Assembly: GCA_963691705.1 (NCBI GenBank) | Contig: OY829540.1 | Coordinates: 51,372,158 to 51,436,157 of the forward strand | From: Viola odorata | Lineage: Eukaryota; Streptophyta; Magnoliopsida; Malpighiales; Violaceae | Length of the DNA: 64,000 bases | Direction: 5' to 3' | Shown: positions 1 through 12,048 of the stretch, in pieces | How positions within the stretch are numbered: position 1 is the first letter of the stretch | How the letters are laid out: every line of letters begins with the position of its first letter | Program-made: the position numbers and the translations under genes | Notes under the pieces: generated by a model | The model's input: only the letters and a program-made list of their open reading frames with translations | Told to the model about the DNA's origin: nothing | Databases searched by the model: none

Positions 1-2571
1 AATGTTTACACGAATGCCCTGTTCATCGATAGATGCTAGTTCTTTCCTGGCTTTTGCGAGGTATTGGATCATTGTGGGGTCCTTTGCCTGGGCCTGGCCG
101 TTGACCTGATCAACTATCAGTTTTGAGTCGCCGTACAACTCTAGATGCGGCTCTTCGGTTTTGTTCTGCTCGCGTCTTGCCGCTAGGCCCTTCCCGATAC
201 GCAGGCCAGCTAAGAGCGCCTCGTATTCCGCTGCGTTGTTTGACAGCGGCTTTGAAATCCTCAAGGCGTAGCGCAGTTTGAGCCCTTCGGGTCCGGAAGC
301 AATGATGCCTGCCCCGACCGAGTTAAGGTTTTTGGCTCCGTCGACGAAGATGGCCCATCTGTCTCCCTCTATGGGGTAGGGTGGGTCCGTGTCTTCGAGA
401 TCAGTCATTTTCGGGTCAGGGGACGGCTCTCCCGAGAACGTGCATTCGGCGATGAAGTCGGCCAATGGTTGTGCTTTGATCGATGGCCTCGATTGGTACT
501 GGAGGCCGTGTTGCTCTAGCTCGACACCCCAGATGACCATTCGGCCTGAAGTTTCCAGTTTTTTGAAGATTTTTCGTAGCGGTTGGTCCGTTAGGACGAT
601 GACCGAATGTGCCTGGAAGTAGCGCGTCATCTTCCGGGTTGCTTGTATCAGAGCGAGGGCTATTTTCTCCACTCGGCTGTATCGCAGTTCTGCGTCTTTT
701 AAAATTTTGCTGATGAAGTATATAGGCTTGTGGACGCCTGCTTCATCTCGTACCAGAACGACGCTGATTGCCTCATCGGCTGCCCCGAGGTACAGGAATA
801 GGACATCCCCCTGCTCTGGCCGTTTGAGCAGTAGGTCGGATGTTAGATAGTCTTTCAAATCTGAGAAGGCATTTTCGCAATCTTCGGTCCATCCAAATAG
901 GGCTTTCTTTCGAATGAGTTTGAAGAAGGGGAGGCATCGTTCGCCTTGCTTGGCGATGAAACGACTTAGGGCTATCGCTCTACCCGTGAGTCGCTGGACT
1001 TCGTTGATATTCCGTGGGGATATCATGTCATGGATGGCTTTTAGTTTAACGGGGTTGGGTAGGATCCCTTCTCGGCTGACGACGTATCCCAGGAATTTTC
1101 CCGTCTGGAAAGCGAACATGCATTTGTTACGGTTAAGCTTCATGCCGTACGTGCGCATGGTTTGGAAAGTTTCCGCTAGGTCGATCAGGTGGTTCTCAAA
1201 GCTCTTGCTCTTCACCAGCATGTCATCGACATATACCTCGAGATTTCGACCCAGTTGGTCCTTGAAGATTTTGTTGGCCATTCGCTGGAAGGTTGCCCCT
1301 GCGTTTTTCAAGCCGAAGGGCATGGCGCGGTAACAGTATGTGCCGGTTGGTGTTACGAAAGCCGTTTTCTCCTCATCTTCCACGGCCATCGGGATTTGGT
1401 GGTATCCCGAATTTGCGTCCAGGGAGCTCAGGAATTCGTAGCCGGCCGTTCGGTCTACCAATTGTTCAATTTGGGGTAGAGGAAAGCAGTCTTTCGGGCA
1501 AGCCTCATTAAGGGAGGTGAAGTCGATGCACATTCTCCACTCTCTGTTTGCTTTGGGGACCACCACCGGGTTAGCCAGCCAAGGCGGGTATTGAACTTCC
1601 CTGATAAAATTTACCCGTAGGAGTCGGGTTACTTCCTTTTCTATGGCGTCGGCCTTTTCTCTGGAAAAGGCTCTGTGCTTCTGTTGCACTGCTTTGGCCT
1701 CCGGGTTCACATTCAACCGGTGTTCGGCCACTTCCCTGGATATTCCGGGCATGATAGTGGTTGTCCACGCGAACTCCCCTTTGCATTTGTTTAACAATCG
1801 GGGCAGCAGTTGTTGTTCCGTTGGACTTAGCCTTTCGCTAATCAAGAAGTGTTCATCGGGCATCCCTTCAACTGGTGCTGATATCATATTCTCCAGCGGT
1901 TGGGTTCGCCTCTCGTCGTCCCCAGCTTCCAGGGGGTCGTTTGCTATACAAACATACTCGTCGCACTCCCCGCCTATCATGGTGAGGTAGCATTCGGCGG
2001 CTATCTTCTGGTCGCCCCCGATGGTGACGACGCCGTCCCATGAAGGGAACTTCATTTTTAGGTGTCGTTGGGAGATAACGACACTGAAAGTGTTCAGGAA
2101 CGGGCGCCCGAGGATGGCGTTGTAGGGTAGGTTGAGGTCGATTATCATGAACAGTTGCAGTTCCGACCTTCGTGAGGTATCTTCTCGGAAGCGCACCGAT
2201 AGGAAGGTGACTCCTACTATCGGAATAGCGACCCGGTCAACTCCGATGATGGGTTTCTGGCAGGGCGCTAATTCAGATTCCGGTCTCTTCATGATCTCGT
2301 ATGCCCCTAGAGAGAGCAGGTTGACAGCGCTTCCGTTGTCCACAAGGGTTCTTCTTACCCCGAAGTCTTCAACGAACATCGTGATCACAAGGGCGTCATT
2401 CTGCGGGTACCTTACTCCTCGGCAGTCCTCCTTGGAGAAAGATAACGCCATTCGGTCCAGGAAGTTGAAACCGCTATCGTCGACCGTTGGTAGCGGGCGC
2501 TTTCGTTTGTCGCCTACGGGGGTTTTGGGAGGATTTACGGCCCCGCTTGCAATGAAATTAATCATGTTGTC
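1..2571 (-). CDS. pol: Element A pol: protease, reverse transcriptase, RNase H and archaeal-type RNase H (3' end cut by window)
   Basis: Read on the minus strand, one frame is open from the F insertion point to the window edge, more than 850 codons without a stop. It begins near an ATG at 2565, although the true start lies in gag beyond F. The order is: a gag-pol linker; an aspartic protease with DNGSAVNLL (about 2340-2317); reverse transcriptase with the catalytic YVDD at 1233-1222 and MPFGLKNAGATFQRM upstream; RNase H; then a second RNase H of the archaeal type (FVDGAKN and NNAAEYEALLAG, about 360-200). Integrase would follow outside the window. All plus-strand frames here are shadows. It would cleave the polyprotein and copy the element RNA. 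Catalytic residues are retained. Confidence 0.9.
2567..2571. repeat. Target site duplication of F, left (TTGTC)
   Basis: TTGTC directly precedes the TG that opens the left LTR, and the same five bases follow the CA that closes the right LTR at 15487-15491. This is the normal 5-bp integrase footprint of Ty3/gypsy elements. Confidence 0.97.
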
Positions 2572-4301
2572 TGATAGCATGTTTTTATGCATGATTTTCT
2601 CTCCATTTTCTCCCCTTTTTAAGGTATGATTCTGCTAATTTACCCTTGTTTCCATTACTATTGCAGATTTAGGCCTAAAATGGGAGTTTATGCGAAAAGA
2701 TGCATTTCTGGACCATTTTGTGCAGTTTTTGAGCTTCAAGACCCAGAGTCGAGGTCCCGAGTCCGAACCAGCGTTCAAGGTCCCGAATCGGATTCCCAGT
2801 TCGGGACCCCGAAGGGCGAAGAATGACATTTCCACGTGTCATCTCGCCAGAGCTTCCATGTGCCTCCTCTGACACTATTCCTGCAGTCTGCACTGACCAC
2901 CAAATACCTACCGCTCTGACCAAGTCAGCCCTTGAGCCCAGTCCAGACCTGCCCAAAGCTGGAAAAATCAGACAGCTTTATGCTTTTCCAGCTTTGTGCT
3001 TTAAGGAACATGGATCCACTTTCTTAGGCTTTCAATTAATGCATTTTGTCCCTAGTTTTAGGCTCAAGATATTTTGTGCTTAAGGCTCTACTATATAAAG
3101 GGCATCTAGGATTAGTTTAGATCATCTTTTCCTAGCTTTTAATCACTTAGCATAATTTAGAAGTAGCTTAGACTTCTCTCTAGTTTCTCTCTCTAGCCAT
3201 TGTTAGCTTCTTCAACATTGCTGCCGAGCTATAAACGGAATTTTAGTAACAAGTTTTCTTCCCTTCATCTATTTTATTTACTTGTTATGCTTTCTTTAAT
3301 CATTATTTGTTTATCCTTAAGTATGAGTAGCTAAATTCCTAGTTCTTGGCAAGGCTGATTCAAGGGTTGCAAGGGCAGATTCGAGGCCTTAATGTGCTTA
3401 AAATATTCTTGATGCTATATTCAACTATTCATCGGTTTAATTATATCTTTGCATGATTTAATTTAAGGTCTGATCAACTGAGAATTATTTTGTGTAAATG
3501 CTGCCATTCATGTGATGAATACGAAAGGAAAATTGCATGAGTAAGTAGGCATCTGTTTAGTCTTGACTGTGTCAAAGTGGTCTCGAATAGATAGGTTGGG
3601 TAGTTGATTAGAGCTGGGTCACGAGCCCGACAAACTGAGGGACTTTAGCTCTAGATCTGTCTTTTCTTAGCTTCATGGGCAGTTTGAGTATGGCCCTCCC
3701 GCATTCGTGCCTGGAGGGATGGCAAACTGTCAAGACTACCTCATATGTGGAAACGGGGGGTAGTTTCTCTTAAGAGAAAAGTAGGGGATATCCGAGGAAT
3801 CTGGTCCCCATGTCATTTCTATGACATCTCGAATGGAATACCCTTGAGCTGATGACGATCTGGTCCCGAATGCAACCCAGAATGCCTTTGCCGAGAACAC
3901 TTCCTCCATCTGATTATTCGTGCTTATTTCACTCTTGATCTATTTCACGCCTGCGTTGATACTTCTGCATCTGTTTCTGATTTGTTTTATTATTTCTGGA
4001 ATTATTTGCTTACCTGCTTTATTTTATCATTCGGGACTCCCGAATTGACACCTCGGGACCCCGAATACTGCTTTCCTAGATAAAAACTGTTAGCTCCCAA
4101 AATCTGCCTTGGCCAACTCGTTTGGCCAAGTAAACCCCCCCCCCCAAGTGCTACCCTTTGCGCTCTTCTCCCGAATACATTCACGACCATAAATCAGTTT
4201 CTCACAATCCCCGTGTTCGACCCTGACTACCACTGTACACTTTATCTCTTGTGCACACACGTTTTCAGGCACTATAAATTTATGTATTTGATTGACGATC
4301 A
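2572..4301 (+). repeat. F 5' LTR (1730 bp)
   Basis: It starts TGATAGCATG and ends GACGATCA, and matches 13759-15486 almost base for base. A TATA box TATATAAAG lies at 3092-3100. A G-box CACGTG lies at 2833-2838, about 250 bp upstream of it. The word CCCGAA and its complement recur in the LTR. Short open frames inside it (for example 2626-2826 and its antisense) are repeated in the other LTR and show no family resemblance, so I do not call them genes. Confidence 0.96.
3092..3100 (+). promoter_or_regulatory. TATA box of F 5' LTR
   Basis: TATATAAAG lies about 520 bp into the LTR, where the U3/R boundary of the element promoter is expected. The copy in the 3' LTR is at 14279-14287. A G-box lies upstream. 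Transcription would start roughly 30 bp downstream; the exact start is inferred. Confidence 0.7.
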
Positions 4302-4304
4302 AAT

Positions 4305-4322
4305 TGGCGCCGTTGCCGGGGA
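4305..4322 (+). promoter_or_regulatory. Primer binding site of F
   Basis: TGGCGCCGTTGCCGGGGA begins three bases after the LTR. It is the primer site typical of Athila elements, usually attributed to a tRNA-Asp type primer. The same site occurs, reversed, in C at about 23655-23675. In D the corresponding place is damaged. Confidence 0.92.
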
Positions 4323-4355
4323 TTGTTTCAAGACTGATTTATTTTTCTTGATTGT

Positions 4356-7300
4356 ATGACCAGGAGATCCGCACCCGAATTACTACCCCTTGATCACGAG
4401 CTAGGACGGACCGAAAGGGGACTTCGACGACTGGCACGAGGAAATTCCAACCCTTGCGTTCGGGACCTCGAACGTCTTTTTGACCTAGAAGACAATCCAG
4501 ACCCCGAGGATCTTCCCCTTGATCACCCAGAAGGACCCGAAATGGACGACCACGGTCCCGTAGGAGATCGCGTTCCACCACTTCCCCCGCCAGTCCAGAC
4601 CATCGATGATTTCAACGCTGCTCCCGAAGCACCAACCAGCTGCATTGTCTGGCCAGCAATCCCGAATGACTGGGAACTCAAGTCTGCAACCATGCATCAT
4701 CTGCCACTCTTTCGAGGATTGGCCAAGGAGAATCCACACCGCCACCTACAGCAGCTACACTCCATTTGCGACGCCATGAAGCCCCACAACGTTTCTGTTG
4801 AGCATGCCAAGCTTCGTGCCTTTATGTGGTCCCTCAAGGACGACGCTCTTGACTGGTTTTATGATTTGCAGCCGCAATCTATCAATTCATGGGCCGAGAT
4901 GTCTAAGGCTTTCACGGATAAATACTACCCCGTGTCCATAGCAATGGTGACCCGAAAGCAGCTTGTCTCCATCCTCCAAAAGGATTCGGAAGACCTTGAG
5001 CAATACTATGAGCGGTTTAAGAAGATGCAAGCCCTATGCCCCTCGCATAATCTGTCCGAACATGCCCTCATGCAGTATTTCTGTGAAGGACTCAACGGTC
5101 GGGACAAGGCCTTGTTGAACGCTGCCGCTAATGGATCCATCACTAGACTCACTCCAGCTGCTGCCAAGGCCACCATCGAACTCATGGCCAAGAACAACCT
5201 CCAGCTCAACAACTCCACTAGCGTTCAAGACGCCCGTTCCGCCGCTATGGAGAATCAACTTGCAGCCATCACAGGCATGTTGCAAAACATGGCTTCGGGA
5301 CAGCCAGTCCAGGTCAAGGCCTGCCAGATTTGTCAATTTTCAGACCACCCAACGGATGCTTGCCCATTCATCCCCGATGAGATTCCAGTCAATGCAGCTG
5401 GAGGATTCAACGCCCCATATGGCCAACACCACAATCAAGGTTGGAAGCAACCTAACTATGGATGGAACAACAACCAGCAGGCCGGACCCAGCCATCAGTA
5501 TGGCCAAAATCCATACGGAAATCACCCCCCTCCTTTCAACATGCAGGCCTTCAAGCCTAGGCCCAATTTTCAGAATTACCAGTACCAGAGGCAGCCTCCC
5601 CCAGACCAGAATTTCGCCATGCCACCGCCCCCGAATGAGGACCCCTCCCCCGATAAAAAGAAAATCGCAGAACTGGAAAAACAGATTCGGACCCTCATGG
5701 CTGAAATGAAGGAAGTAAAAAATGGAGGGAGATTTCCAGGGCAAACGGAACCTAACCCGAAGCATGAAGCGTGTGCCATGAACCTCCGCAGTGGTCTCGA
5801 GATCCCTTCTCGTGTCCACCCAGATCCCGAAGCCAACATTGTTGTTCCTGGTCCCGAAACCAACAATACTGTACCACCACCCCCCGAACAAACAAATGAC
5901 CAACCCAAGGAGTCCCGATTTGGCGACGCAGCACTTGATCACTTCTTCTCCAGCAAGAAATCCCGATGCAAGAAGAAGCAGCCCGTTGAGGAAGAATTCT
6001 CCCAAGAATTCATAAACAAAGTCTTCGAGCCCCCATTCCCCGAGCGATTGATAAAGAAAAGGAAAGAAAAGGAAGATCGGGACATCTTCGAAATGTTTAG
6101 CAAGGTCGTCATCAATATTCCGCTCCTCAAGGCCATCAAGAACATGCCCCGATATGCAAAGTTTCTAAAACAACTATGCACCAACAAGAATAAGTTTACC
6201 GAGGTGAATCGAATCAGTGTGGGAGCCAACTTGTCCGCCCATATCCAGCGCCGAATCCCGACCAAGTGCAAAGACCAGGGCATGTTCACGGTCCCGTGCA
6301 GGATCGGGACCATTGATATTGGGAACGCAATGTGCGATTTGGGAGCAGGAATTAATGTTATGCCCTTGACCATCTACAATAGCCTCGGACTCGGGCCCTT
6401 GAAGGAAACCACGCTGGTAATCCAACTTGCAGACCGTTCGGTGGTATATCCCAAAGGTATCATCACGGATGTTCTTGTCCAGGTTGGTGAATTCTTATTC
6501 CCGGCAGATTTCTATGTCCTCTCCATGGAAAATCCCACGAACACCAAGTCTTCGGATCTGCTCTTGGGACGTCCTTTCTTGGCTACTGCCCGTGCAAAGA
6601 TTGACTGTTATGAGGCCTCGATATCCCTCGAGTTCGACGGGGAAATCATCCGTTTTAACATGCTGGACTCTATGAAGTACCCCCCCGAATTCTCAAGCAT
6701 CAATTTTGTTGATATAATAGACCCCCTTGTGGAGGAAGTTACTGGGCTGAACTCTGTCGAGCCCTTGAAGCTGGTTCTTGACCATAGTCTCACCCCCGAA
6801 TCTCTGCGAGAGATGACAGCTTCCATCGCTGTCCCTTCTGAATTAAGCACCGTTGCCGCAGCCCTTGAAGAAAATGCTTCCCTAATGGTTGAACCCCCGA
6901 GCGAGTCTCCTGAATGCGCAGATCATGTACGACTTCCTTCATCTCTGGAACAAGCCCCAGACCTGGAACTAAAGACGCTGCCCTCACACCTGAAGTATGC
7001 ATACCTTGGGGAGGCAGAAACGCTCCCGGTCATAATCTCCAACAAATTAGAAGCAGAGCAAGAAGCTGAGCTAGTGAACCTCCTCCAGAGTTTTAAGAAG
7101 GCCATCGGTTGGACAATTGCCGACATCAAGGGCTTGTCACCATCCCTGTGTACTCACCGCATACATCTCGAAGAAGGCTCCAAGACAGTGAGACAGCCCC
7201 AAAGGCGTTTGAACCCTCCCATGATGGAAGTAGTTAAGAAGGAGGTCCTGAAGCTACTCGATGCCGGAGTCATTTATCCCATTTCTGATTCCCCATGGGT

Positions 7301-9878
7301 CAGCCCAGTTCAGGTGGTCCCGAAGAAAACTGGCATCACAATCATTCCGGGTCCCGAGGGCCAGCCAATTCCCTCCCGAATCCAGAATGGCTGGCGTGTG
7401 TGCATTGACTATCGACGCCTGAATGAAGCCACCCGAAAAGACCATTTCCCACTTCCCTTCATAGATCAGATGTTGGAGCGCCTCGCGGGCAAAAAGCATT
7501 ACTGCTGCCTGGATGGGTATTCGGGATTCCACCAGATTCCAGTAGCCCTTGAAGATCAGGAGAAAACCACCTTCACGTGCCCCTTCGGGACCTTTGCTTA
7601 CAGACGCATGCCCTTTGGGTTATGCAATGCCCCGGCCACATTCCAGAGGTGCATGGTCAGCATCTTTTCAGATTTTGTAGAAGAATGCATCGAGGTATTC
7701 ATGGATGACTTCACGGTCTATGGTAACTCCTTTTCCGAATGCCTCTTGAATTTAAAGAAAATTCTGCAAAGGTGTATAGAAACTAACCTTGTTCTTAATT
7801 TCGAAAAATGTCATTTCATGGTTGACCAAGGACTAATCTTAGGCCATATCGTGTCCCGAAAGGGTATCGAAGTGGACAAGGCCAAAATTCAAGCTATCAA
7901 GACCTTGCCTTACCCCTCGAATATTCGAGACGTGCGTTCTTTTCTTGGGCATGCAGGTTTTTATAGGAGGTTCATCCGGGATTTTTCCAAGATTGCCCAG
8001 CCAATGTGCCAATTACTACACAAGGATGTGGACTTCGTATTCGATGACCAGTGCAAGAAGGCATTCGAGACTCTGAAAGCTAAGCTCATTTCTGCTCCTA
8101 TCATTCGAGCCCCCGACTGGACACTCCCGTTCGAAATCATGTGCGACGCAAGCAACCAGGCTTTGGGAGCTGTTCTGGGTCAGAAGAAAGACAAGGAGAC
8201 TTATGTTATTTATTATGCCTCCAAGTTGTTGGATCCCGCCCAACAAAACTATACAACAACAGAAAAAGAACTTCTGGCCATTGTCTATGCCCTTGATAAG
8301 TTTCGGCAGTACCTCCTGGGCACAGAAGTGATAGTGTACTCTGACCACTCCGCTCTTCGATGCCTGCTCAAGAAGACAGACGCGAAGCCTAGGCTTATCC
8401 GCTGGATTCTCCTGCTTCAAGAGTTCAACCTAGCCATCAAAGATAAAAAAGGGACCGAGAACTGCGTAGCTGATCATTTGAGTCGACTACCGCATCAAGA
8501 AGACGACTCCCAAGTAACCATTCGGGAGTCTTTCCCTGATGAGCATTTGTGCTTAGTTGACACGGCAAAGTACCCCTGGTTCACGGACATAGCTAACTAT
8601 TGTGCCACTGGTGCGCTTCCAGTCGAGGCCTCGAGTGCAGAACACAACCGAATCCGCAAACAAGCCAAGTATTATGTCTGGGACAGCCCTTACCTATGGA
8701 AACATTGTTCAGATCAAATCGTTAGGCGCTGTGTCTCCACAGACGAGGTCCCGTCCATCCTCAAGTTCTGCCATTCAACAACGGAAGGGGGACATTTTGC
8801 TGCAAAGAAAACCGCACTCAAAGTCCTCGAGGCGGGTCTTTACTGGCCCTCCATCTTCAAGGACAGTTATTTATTTTGCGCAACGTGCCCTCGATGCCAA
8901 GCCATGGGAAACATCAGAGCCCGAAACCAAATGCCCCTGACCAGCATCATTGCGTGCAATATTTTCGATATTTGGGGCATTGACTTCATGGGACCGCTCC
9001 CGAGTTCATTCGGGCATACGTATATTCTGCTTGCAGTAGATTACGTCTCCAAATGGATCGAAGCCAAGGCCACAAAAACTGACGATTCAAGGGTGGTTGC
9101 CGATTTTCTCAGAACACACATCTTTAACCGATTCGGGACCCCTCGAGCTCTCATCAGCGATCGGGGGACTCATTTCTGCAATCGAACAGTCGCTTCGCTA
9201 CTTAACAAGTATGGAGTGACTCATCGAGTGTCTACAGCTTACCACCCCCAAACCAATGGGCAAGCTGAGGTCTCGAATCGGGAGATCAAGGCCATCCTCG
9301 AGAAAATAGTGAATCAGTCACGAAAAGATTGGAGTCTCAAGCTAGGGGACGCGCTTTGGGCCTACCGCACCGCATTCAAGACCCCGATCGGCATGACACC
9401 ATATCGGTTGGTCTATGGCAAGCCGTGTCACCTTCCTGTCGAAATAGAACACAAGGCCTTTTGGGCACTCAAGAAAGTCAACATGGACTTGAACTTAGCA
9501 GGAAAGGAACGCTGTTTGCAAATTCAAGAGCTTGAAGAGCTTCGGGGGATCGCCTATGAGAATTCCATGATCTACAAGGACAAGACCAAAGCCCAGCACG
9601 ACAAGCACCTCGTAGTCAAAAACTTCACCATTGGGCAGAAAGTTTTGCTCTACAACTCCAGACTACGGATTTTTTCGGGCAAGCTCAAGTCCAAATGGTC
9701 GGGACCATACCGAATAACCGCGGTATTTGATCATGGTGCTGTTGAGATCCAGAATTTGGACAGCGAGGAGCCATTCAAGGTGAACGGTCATCGGTTGAAG
9801 CCCTTCTATGAGGGATTCAAGCCCTCAACTGCAGATGAAGCAAGGGTCGAGGACCCAACACTCAACACTCCCGAATGA
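4356..9878 (+). CDS. gag-pol: F Gag-Pol polyprotein (1840 aa, intact)
   Basis: A single frame starts at the first ATG after the primer site. The retrotransposon Gag core spans residues about 115-250. A CCHC zinc knuckle lies at 323-336 (C-x2-C-x4-H-x4-C), followed by an Asn/Gln/Pro-rich stretch. The aspartic protease has its DLGA motif at D661. Reverse transcriptase spans about 965-1145 with FMDD at 1115-1118, and RNase H begins around D1264 (CDAS) with TEKE and YSDH following. Integrase has its HHCC finger at H1473, H1480, C1511 and C1514, and a DDE triad at D1543, D1602 and E1638, the last two 36 residues apart. All key residues I checked are present. The C-terminus encodes the usual integrase tail. 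It packages, copies and integrates the element RNA. Confidence 0.97.
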   Translation: MTRRSAPELLPLDHELGRTERGLRRLARGNSNPCVRDLERLFDLEDNPDPEDLPLDHPEGPEMDDHGPVGDRVPPLPPPVQTIDDFNAAPEAPTSCIVWPAIPNDWELKSATMHHLPLFRGLAKENPHRHLQQLHSICDAMKPHNVSVEHAKLRAFMWSLKDDALDWFYDLQPQSINSWAEMSKAFTDKYYPVSIAMVTRKQLVSILQKDSEDLEQYYERFKKMQALCPSHNLSEHALMQYFCEGLNGRDKALLNAAANGSITRLTPAAAKATIELMAKNNLQLNNSTSVQDARSAAMENQLAAITGMLQNMASGQPVQVKACQICQFSDHPTDACPFIPDEIPVNAAGGFNAPYGQHHNQGWKQPNYGWNNNQQAGPSHQYGQNPYGNHPPPFNMQAFKPRPNFQNYQYQRQPPPDQNFAMPPPPNEDPSPDKKKIAELEKQIRTLMAEMKEVKNGGRFPGQTEPNPKHEACAMNLRSGLEIPSRVHPDPEANIVVPGPETNNTVPPPPEQTNDQPKESRFGDAALDHFFSSKKSRCKKKQPVEEEFSQEFINKVFEPPFPERLIKKRKEKEDRDIFEMFSKVVINIPLLKAIKNMPRYAKFLKQLCTNKNKFTEVNRISVGANLSAHIQRRIPTKCKDQGMFTVPCRIGTIDIGNAMCDLGAGINVMPLTIYNSLGLGPLKETTLVIQLADRSVVYPKGIITDVLVQVGEFLFPADFYVLSMENPTNTKSSDLLLGRPFLATARAKIDCYEASISLEFDGEIIRFNMLDSMKYPPEFSSINFVDIIDPLVEEVTGLNSVEPLKLVLDHSLTPESLREMTASIAVPSELSTVAAALEENASLMVEPPSESPECADHVRLPSSLEQAPDLELKTLPSHLKYAYLGEAETLPVIISNKLEAEQEAELVNLLQSFKKAIGWTIADIKGLSPSLCTHRIHLEEGSKTVRQPQRRLNPPMMEVVKKEVLKLLDAGVIYPISDSPWVSPVQVVPKKTGITIIPGPEGQPIPSRIQNGWRVCIDYRRLNEATRKDHFPLPFIDQMLERLAGKKHYCCLDGYSGFHQIPVALEDQEKTTFTCPFGTFAYRRMPFGLCNAPATFQRCMVSIFSDFVEECIEVFMDDFTVYGNSFSECLLNLKKILQRCIETNLVLNFEKCHFMVDQGLILGHIVSRKGIEVDKAKIQAIKTLPYPSNIRDVRSFLGHAGFYRRFIRDFSKIAQPMCQLLHKDVDFVFDDQCKKAFETLKAKLISAPIIRAPDWTLPFEIMCDASNQALGAVLGQKKDKETYVIYYASKLLDPAQQNYTTTEKELLAIVYALDKFRQYLLGTEVIVYSDHSALRCLLKKTDAKPRLIRWILLLQEFNLAIKDKKGTENCVADHLSRLPHQEDDSQVTIRESFPDEHLCLVDTAKYPWFTDIANYCATGALPVEASSAEHNRIRKQAKYYVWDSPYLWKHCSDQIVRRCVSTDEVPSILKFCHSTTEGGHFAAKKTALKVLEAGLYWPSIFKDSYLFCATCPRCQAMGNIRARNQMPLTSIIACNIFDIWGIDFMGPLPSSFGHTYILLAVDYVSKWIEAKATKTDDSRVVADFLRTHIFNRFGTPRALISDRGTHFCNRTVASLLNKYGVTHRVSTAYHPQTNGQAEVSNREIKAILEKIVNQSRKDWSLKLGDALWAYRTAFKTPIGMTPYRLVYGKPCHLPVEIEHKAFWALKKVNMDLNLAGKERCLQIQELEELRGIAYENSMIYKDKTKAQHDKHLVVKNFTIGQKVLLYNSRLRIFSGKLKSKWSGPYRITAVFDHGAVEIQNLDSEEPFKVNGHRLKPFYEGFKPSTADEARVEDPTLNTPE

Positions 9879-10359
9879 GGACACGACGTCCAGGCCTGGA
9901 CGATAATCAAGGCCAAGTGTGGGGACAAGCCCCTGATTTCTAACCCCCTTCCTTTAATTTTCTTATCTCTTACTTCTGCACCCGACATCCTCTTTTCCAT
10001 CTTCCCAAAACCCATTTCTTATCTTCCCTAGGTGATTTTAATTAGTTTTGTCCAGACTTATTCCTTTTGTCCATTGGTTTCTTTAGTTTCTTCTATTATT
10101 CGAGTCAACTCTAACTTTTCAAATTTTTTATGTGCACTTTTTATGTTACCTAGAAAAAAAAATTTTTTTTTTTTCGTTGTCCTATCCCCCTTTCATTTAA
10201 TTTTTATGTTCCCCTCTCTCCTTTATTTAATGCCTTGTCCCCTTCTTTATCACCCCCATTTAATTACCTCTAATTTTATTCTTATCTCTCCTCTCTCCAA
10301 CATCCCAAAAGCTGATTTGCTTTCTCTGATTCCCGTACAGGTGTAAGCGCACGCTGCCC
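9879..10359 (+). other. F spacer between Gag-Pol and ORF2
   Basis: Non-coding and pyrimidine-rich, with a T-run near 10159-10173. A purine-tract-like AAGTGTGGGGA lies at 9915-9925, just after the Gag-Pol stop. A splice-acceptor-like pyrimidine tract ending CCCGTACAG closes at 10340, just before ORF2, consistent with expression of ORF2 from a spliced subgenomic RNA (inferred). The 104-codon frame at 10032-10346 is low-complexity and is not called. Confidence 0.6.
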
Positions 10360-12048
10360 ATGGCACTTAGCGCCCTCTCCCATCGCGCCACGTGGACAAC
10401 GGAGGACGAAGTGTCAGTTCCCGCCTCTCTCTCCACGTTTCCACGCCTGCCACAACCTACTCACCCACGCCACCTAAACCGTCACCCTTCCACGTTACCC
10501 AACCGTTACCCAACCAAACCCTTTTCAGCTCTCCCAATCAAATCAAAACGCAGCTTTCCCTCTGCTTTCCCAACACAAAACCCTATTCCCTCCCTTATGG
10601 CACACACCAGCATTAACCTCAACAAAAATCCCTCCTCTCACTCTTCTACCCCCACCCCTACTCCTCTCTCCAACCCGAAACCGGCCAGGGGTAAGACCCG
10701 AGCCGCTAAGAACGCTCCCAAGCCCCCTGCACCCAAGGCTCAAGCCCCCAAACCTCCGGCCGCTAAGAAAAGGAAGGCCCCGGCCTCTTCCAAGGGCAAA
10801 GCGCCTGCTACTGAGACCCCCCGCAAATCCCAGCGCGTCGAGACAGAGGATGAGGAGTTCGATTCCGCTCCGGGCTCTCGACCCAGTTACCTGGTAACGG
10901 CTAACCTTGAAACTTTCAATGAGCTTTTCATCTTTAACGATAAACCTTCCTTGGATAAGGTACATTTGATGAATTTTAAGGGAGTAGCCCCATGCCCTAA
11001 GTTAGATATGGAGTTCTATGATAAGATGGGTGTTGGGTCCCGAATTCGGGAGTATATCAGTGGTATCGGGTGGGAGAGTTTCTTTTATATGGATCAGCCT
11101 ACTTATCTGGAACTCAATTTGGAGTTCTTTGCTAGTTTTTGGTATAAGTTTGATCTGTTCAAGCCTAAGGGTGGGGTAGGTCCCGATTTGTCTGCGAAGG
11201 GTTGTGTGAATTTCAGGCTTGCAAGTAAATGGCACCCTCTGTCCCTCAACGACTTCAACGTTTATCTTGGTTTCGTCAGTCGTGAAGGGACTCAAGAGGC
11301 CGCCTATCAAAATGCTCTCACCACCGTTCCTGCTGAATTCAACAATCACAAAGCACTTCGGGAGCTCTCTGGCCAAGATGAGATCATCTTCGACTCTCGC
11401 AATACCAAAGCCCACTGCATTCAAGACCCGGCGCTCCGCATCCTGCAACGCTTCCTGTCCATTGCCCTCGCGGGTAAATTCGGGACCTCTGGACAGCTTG
11501 CCCAAACGGAGTTGTTCTTTCTCTGGGCCATGTACCACAAGAAACGGGTCAATCTTGGATACTGGATCGCCACCGCTGCTCATAACGTCGCCAATGCTCC
11601 CCAAGGTCGCTCTCCTGTTCTTGGATCAGTTGTCACCAGCTTGGCCTCAAAGCTTTACACTTCGACACTTCGGGAGCTCAATCTGTATCGACACCCGAGT
11701 TCCTTCAAGATCCTTGGATTCAAATCTTTGGACGCGATGGAATTTCTCTGTGTCATTAATGGTGTCTTGAGTTTCCATGCAGGTAACAAGGGTCGGATCG
11801 AAGGCAAGTATAGGTACCCAGACCTCTCCAAGCCGTCTGCTGCTCCCGAGCCTCCGTCTAGCAACGCCACCACTTCACCAGCCCCGAAACCCGCAGTTGA
11901 CTCCCGAGTGCCCGACAACATTCCAGCTGACGACACCACGAACCAGCTCCTCCGCCTCATCCTGGACACCAATCTTGCAATCCTTCGAGAGATCCAGACT
12001 CAAGCGGACGTGCTGATTGCGATGCGCCGTCCTCGTCCTCCCCCATGA
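10360..12048 (+). CDS. F ORF2: ATHILA ORF1-like protein of unknown function
   Basis: The frame is open for 562 codons from the ATG at 10360. A start at 10597 (MAHTSINLNK, about 483 aa) is more likely, because the corresponding ORF of D begins at an equivalent place and the upstream 230 bp look like leader. The first third is rich in Ala, Pro and Lys (possible nuclear or nucleic-acid-binding tail). The core, about codons 180-470 of the long form, resembles the C-terminal domain of the Arabidopsis ATHILA ORF1 family: KMGVGSRIREYISGIGW, a TYLELNLEFFASF block, VNFRLASKWHPLSLNDF, then FFLWAMYHKKRVNLG. No signal peptide or membrane helix is visible, so it is not an obvious envelope protein. A helical tail precedes the stop. 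Function unknown. Confidence 0.8.
   Translation: MALSALSHRATWTTEDEVSVPASLSTFPRLPQPTHPRHLNRHPSTLPNRYPTKPFSALPIKSKRSFPSAFPTQNPIPSLMAHTSINLNKNPSSHSSTPTPTPLSNPKPARGKTRAAKNAPKPPAPKAQAPKPPAAKKRKAPASSKGKAPATETPRKSQRVETEDEEFDSAPGSRPSYLVTANLETFNELFIFNDKPSLDKVHLMNFKGVAPCPKLDMEFYDKMGVGSRIREYISGIGWESFFYMDQPTYLELNLEFFASFWYKFDLFKPKGGVGPDLSAKGCVNFRLASKWHPLSLNDFNVYLGFVSREGTQEAAYQNALTTVPAEFNNHKALRELSGQDEIIFDSRNTKAHCIQDPALRILQRFLSIALAGKFGTSGQLAQTELFFLWAMYHKKRVNLGYWIATAAHNVANAPQGRSPVLGSVVTSLASKLYTSTLRELNLYRHPSSFKILGFKSLDAMEFLCVINGVLSFHAGNKGRIEGKYRYPDLSKPSAAPEPPSSNATTSPAPKPAVDSRVPDNIPADDTTNQLLRLILDTNLAILREIQTQADVLIAMRRPRPPP

Noticed and set aside
389..2629. Plus-strand frames in the first 2.6 kb (for example 914-1333 and 2132-2629)
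   Set aside because: They are shadows of the minus-strand pol frame of A, which reads continuously with protease, RT and RNase H motifs.
2626..3083. Short frames inside the F LTR (both strands), duplicated at 13813-14270
   Set aside because: They recur only because the LTR is duplicated. No motif, and they overlap promoter sequence.
4305..4322. tRNA gene at the primer site
   Set aside because: Only the complement of a tRNA 3' end is present, with no cloverleaf.
5131..6005. Frames overlapping F gag (5131-5709 plus, 5340-6005 minus)
   Set aside because: Shadow frames of a well-supported Gag-Pol, with skewed composition.
10360..12048. ORF2 of F as an envelope protein
   Set aside because: No signal peptide, no membrane helix and no glycoprotein-like Cys pattern; the core instead resembles the ATHILA ORF1 family.
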